Source: an uncultured bacterium
GTDB lineage: Bacteria; Cyanobacteriota; Vampirovibrionia; Gastranaerophilales; Gastranaerophilaceae
Reading direction: 5' to 3'
DNA: 15,893 nucleotides
Assembly: GCA_900553205.1 (NCBI GenBank)
Contig: USCK01000025.1
Coordinates: forward strand, 1 to 15,893
In this document: piece by piece, positions 15,093 to 15,893 of the stretch
How positions within the stretch are numbered: position 1 is the first letter of the stretch
Layout of the letters: each line of letters starts with the position of its first letter
Translations under genes and position numbers: made by a program
Notes under the pieces: generated by a model
Databases searched by the model: none
Seen by the model: the letters and a program-made list of their open reading frames with translations, nothing else
Told to the model about the DNA's origin: nothing

Positions 15093-15893
15093 TTATTGTT
15101 ATACCAGTCCAAGTTTCTTTTCTTATCACATCTTTTAGCCATTATTGCAAGCAAAATACCACCTAATATTGCGAATACTATCCCTGGAATTGTACAATAT
15201 TCAAACCCATAACCATATACAACAGGAAGTCCACCAACATAAGCTCCAATAGCATTACCTAAATTAAAAGCTACTTGAGCTAAAGCCGCACCAAAAAGTT
15301 CGCCACCTTTTGAACAATCAATAATAAGAGTTTGTTGAGGTGCAGACACTCCAAACAAGCAAAATGCACATAAAAATGTCATCACGATTGATAAAATTTG
15401 ATTTGCTGAAAAGAAAAATATTCCAACCAAAATTAATGCAGCAAAAAATTGCATGCCGGAAGCAACTTTTGGAGGAACTATCTTATCGGCAAGCTTACCC
15501 CCTGTTAGATTTCCTACACACATACCTAACCCTGCAATTAACATTAGATAACTAACATACTGAGCCTTAAACCCTGCGACATTCGTAAGTATCGGATTTA
15601 TGTAGCTAAGCCAACAGAAAATTCCACCATTTCCAAGCATTATTGCGATTATCAACAACCAAGGTGTCAGATGAGCAAGAAACTTAAATTGTCCTCTAAA
15701 CCCATTATCAGGCATTGGGTCAAATTCTGGAATCCATTTTATAATAGATGACAAAATACAAACGGCAAAAAGAGCAATTAATAAAAATGTAACTCGCCAC
15801 GAAAAATGATGACTAATTGAAGTTCCTAAAGGAATACCAACAAGATTTGCTACAGTCATGCCTGAAACCATCATAGAAACCGCAGCAGCCTGT
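15089..15893 (-). CDS. MFS transporter, DHA1-type, C-terminal part (5' end outside window)
   Basis: The last ~268 residues of a 12-helix major facilitator superfamily protein in the inner membrane. The frame stays open to the right edge (QAAAVS before the first Met at 15874), so that Met is internal. The first visible block, SGMTVANLVGIPLGTSISHH followed by WR, is the helix 4-5 region signature of the DHA1 drug/sugar efflux branch (AraJ- and PbuE-like). It is followed by the end of the N-terminal half, a central loop rich in Pro and Asp (WIPEFDPMPDNG), and six further hydrophobic helices. GLGMCVGNLTGGKLADK is the half-repeat loop motif (G-x-x-x-D-K form) of the second half. The protein ends with a basic tail. 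Likely a proton-driven exporter; substrate unknown. Its TAA shares four bases with the stop of the WG-repeat gene. Confidence 0.88.
   Translation of the reverse strand, partial: QAAAVSMMVSGMTVANLVGIPLGTSISHHFSWRVTFLLIALFAVCILSSIIKWIPEFDPMPDNGFRGQFKFLAHLTPWLLIIAIMLGNGGIFCWLSYINPILTNVAGFKAQYVSYLMLIAGLGMCVGNLTGGKLADKIVPPKVASGMQFFAALILVGIFFFSANQILSIVMTFLCAFCLFGVSAPQQTLIIDCSKGGELFGAALAQVAFNLGNAIGAYVGGLPVVYGYGFEYCTIPGIVFAILGGILLAIMAKRCDKKRNLDWYNNN

Noticed and set aside
15872..15874. ATG as the start of the MFS gene
   Set aside because: Coding continues to the right edge without a stop, and the residues around this Met belong to helix 4-5 of the fold, so the N-terminal third is outside the window.
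1..15893. Horizontally acquired island or mobile element
   Set aside because: Base composition and codon style look even throughout, and there is no transposase, integrase, tRNA or flanking repeat.

Overview
The window is AT-rich (roughly one third G+C by eye) bacterial chromosome made of ordinary, mostly housekeeping genes packed in short operons. An AsmA-type envelope protein indicates a cell with two membranes. Shine-Dalgarno sites and sigma70-like promoters are recognisable, which argues against Bacteroidota. Low G+C, a diderm envelope, a secreted WG-repeat protein, a LipM-like lipoyl enzyme and many short-gap operons would fit a gut Melainabacteria (Gastranaerophilales-like) genome. That placement is a moderate-confidence inference from gene style only. 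No mobile element, phage gene, CRISPR array, tRNA or rRNA was seen.

Layout. Positions 1-3638 (+) hold a tight operon: the C-terminal part of an M16 zinc-peptidase-family protein (cut by the window edge), rsmE (16S rRNA U1498 methylation) and a class II CCA-adding/poly(A)-polymerase-type nucleotidyltransferase with an HD domain. Gaps are 2 nt and a 14-nt overlap. A 161-nt spacer follows, with a 16-bp tandem repeat and a hairpin terminator. Positions 3800-4468 (-) encode an unrecognised coiled-coil protein. Positions 4700-5362 (+) encode a LipM/LplA-family lipoyl-attachment enzyme. Positions 5437-9585 (+) are a two-gene operon with a good promoter: a DAACS dicarboxylate/amino acid symporter and, 3 nt later, isoleucyl-tRNA synthetase. 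A strong bidirectional hairpin at 9610-9640 separates it from the convergent operon at 14128-9671 (-): AsmA-like protein, Lrp/AsnC regulator, class I aminotransferase. Divergent from the AsmA gene is a secreted WG-repeat protein (14214-15092, +), whose stop codon overlaps that of a convergent MFS exporter (15893-15089, -) running off the right edge.

How the genes fit together. The first operon mixes proteolysis and RNA maturation. The Lrp regulator and aminotransferase overlap by 4 nt and probably form a regulator/enzyme pair for amino acid metabolism. The symporter may import an amino acid or C4-dicarboxylate. The AsmA-like and WG-repeat genes share an 85-nt divergent promoter region and both products are directed to the envelope.

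I found no convincing new multi-gene system. The points most worth checking are the orphan coiled-coil gene with the adjacent 16-bp repeats, the WG-repeat protein with its unassigned C-terminal region, the non-canonical HIGH motif of IleS, and start codons lying very close to -10-like boxes.
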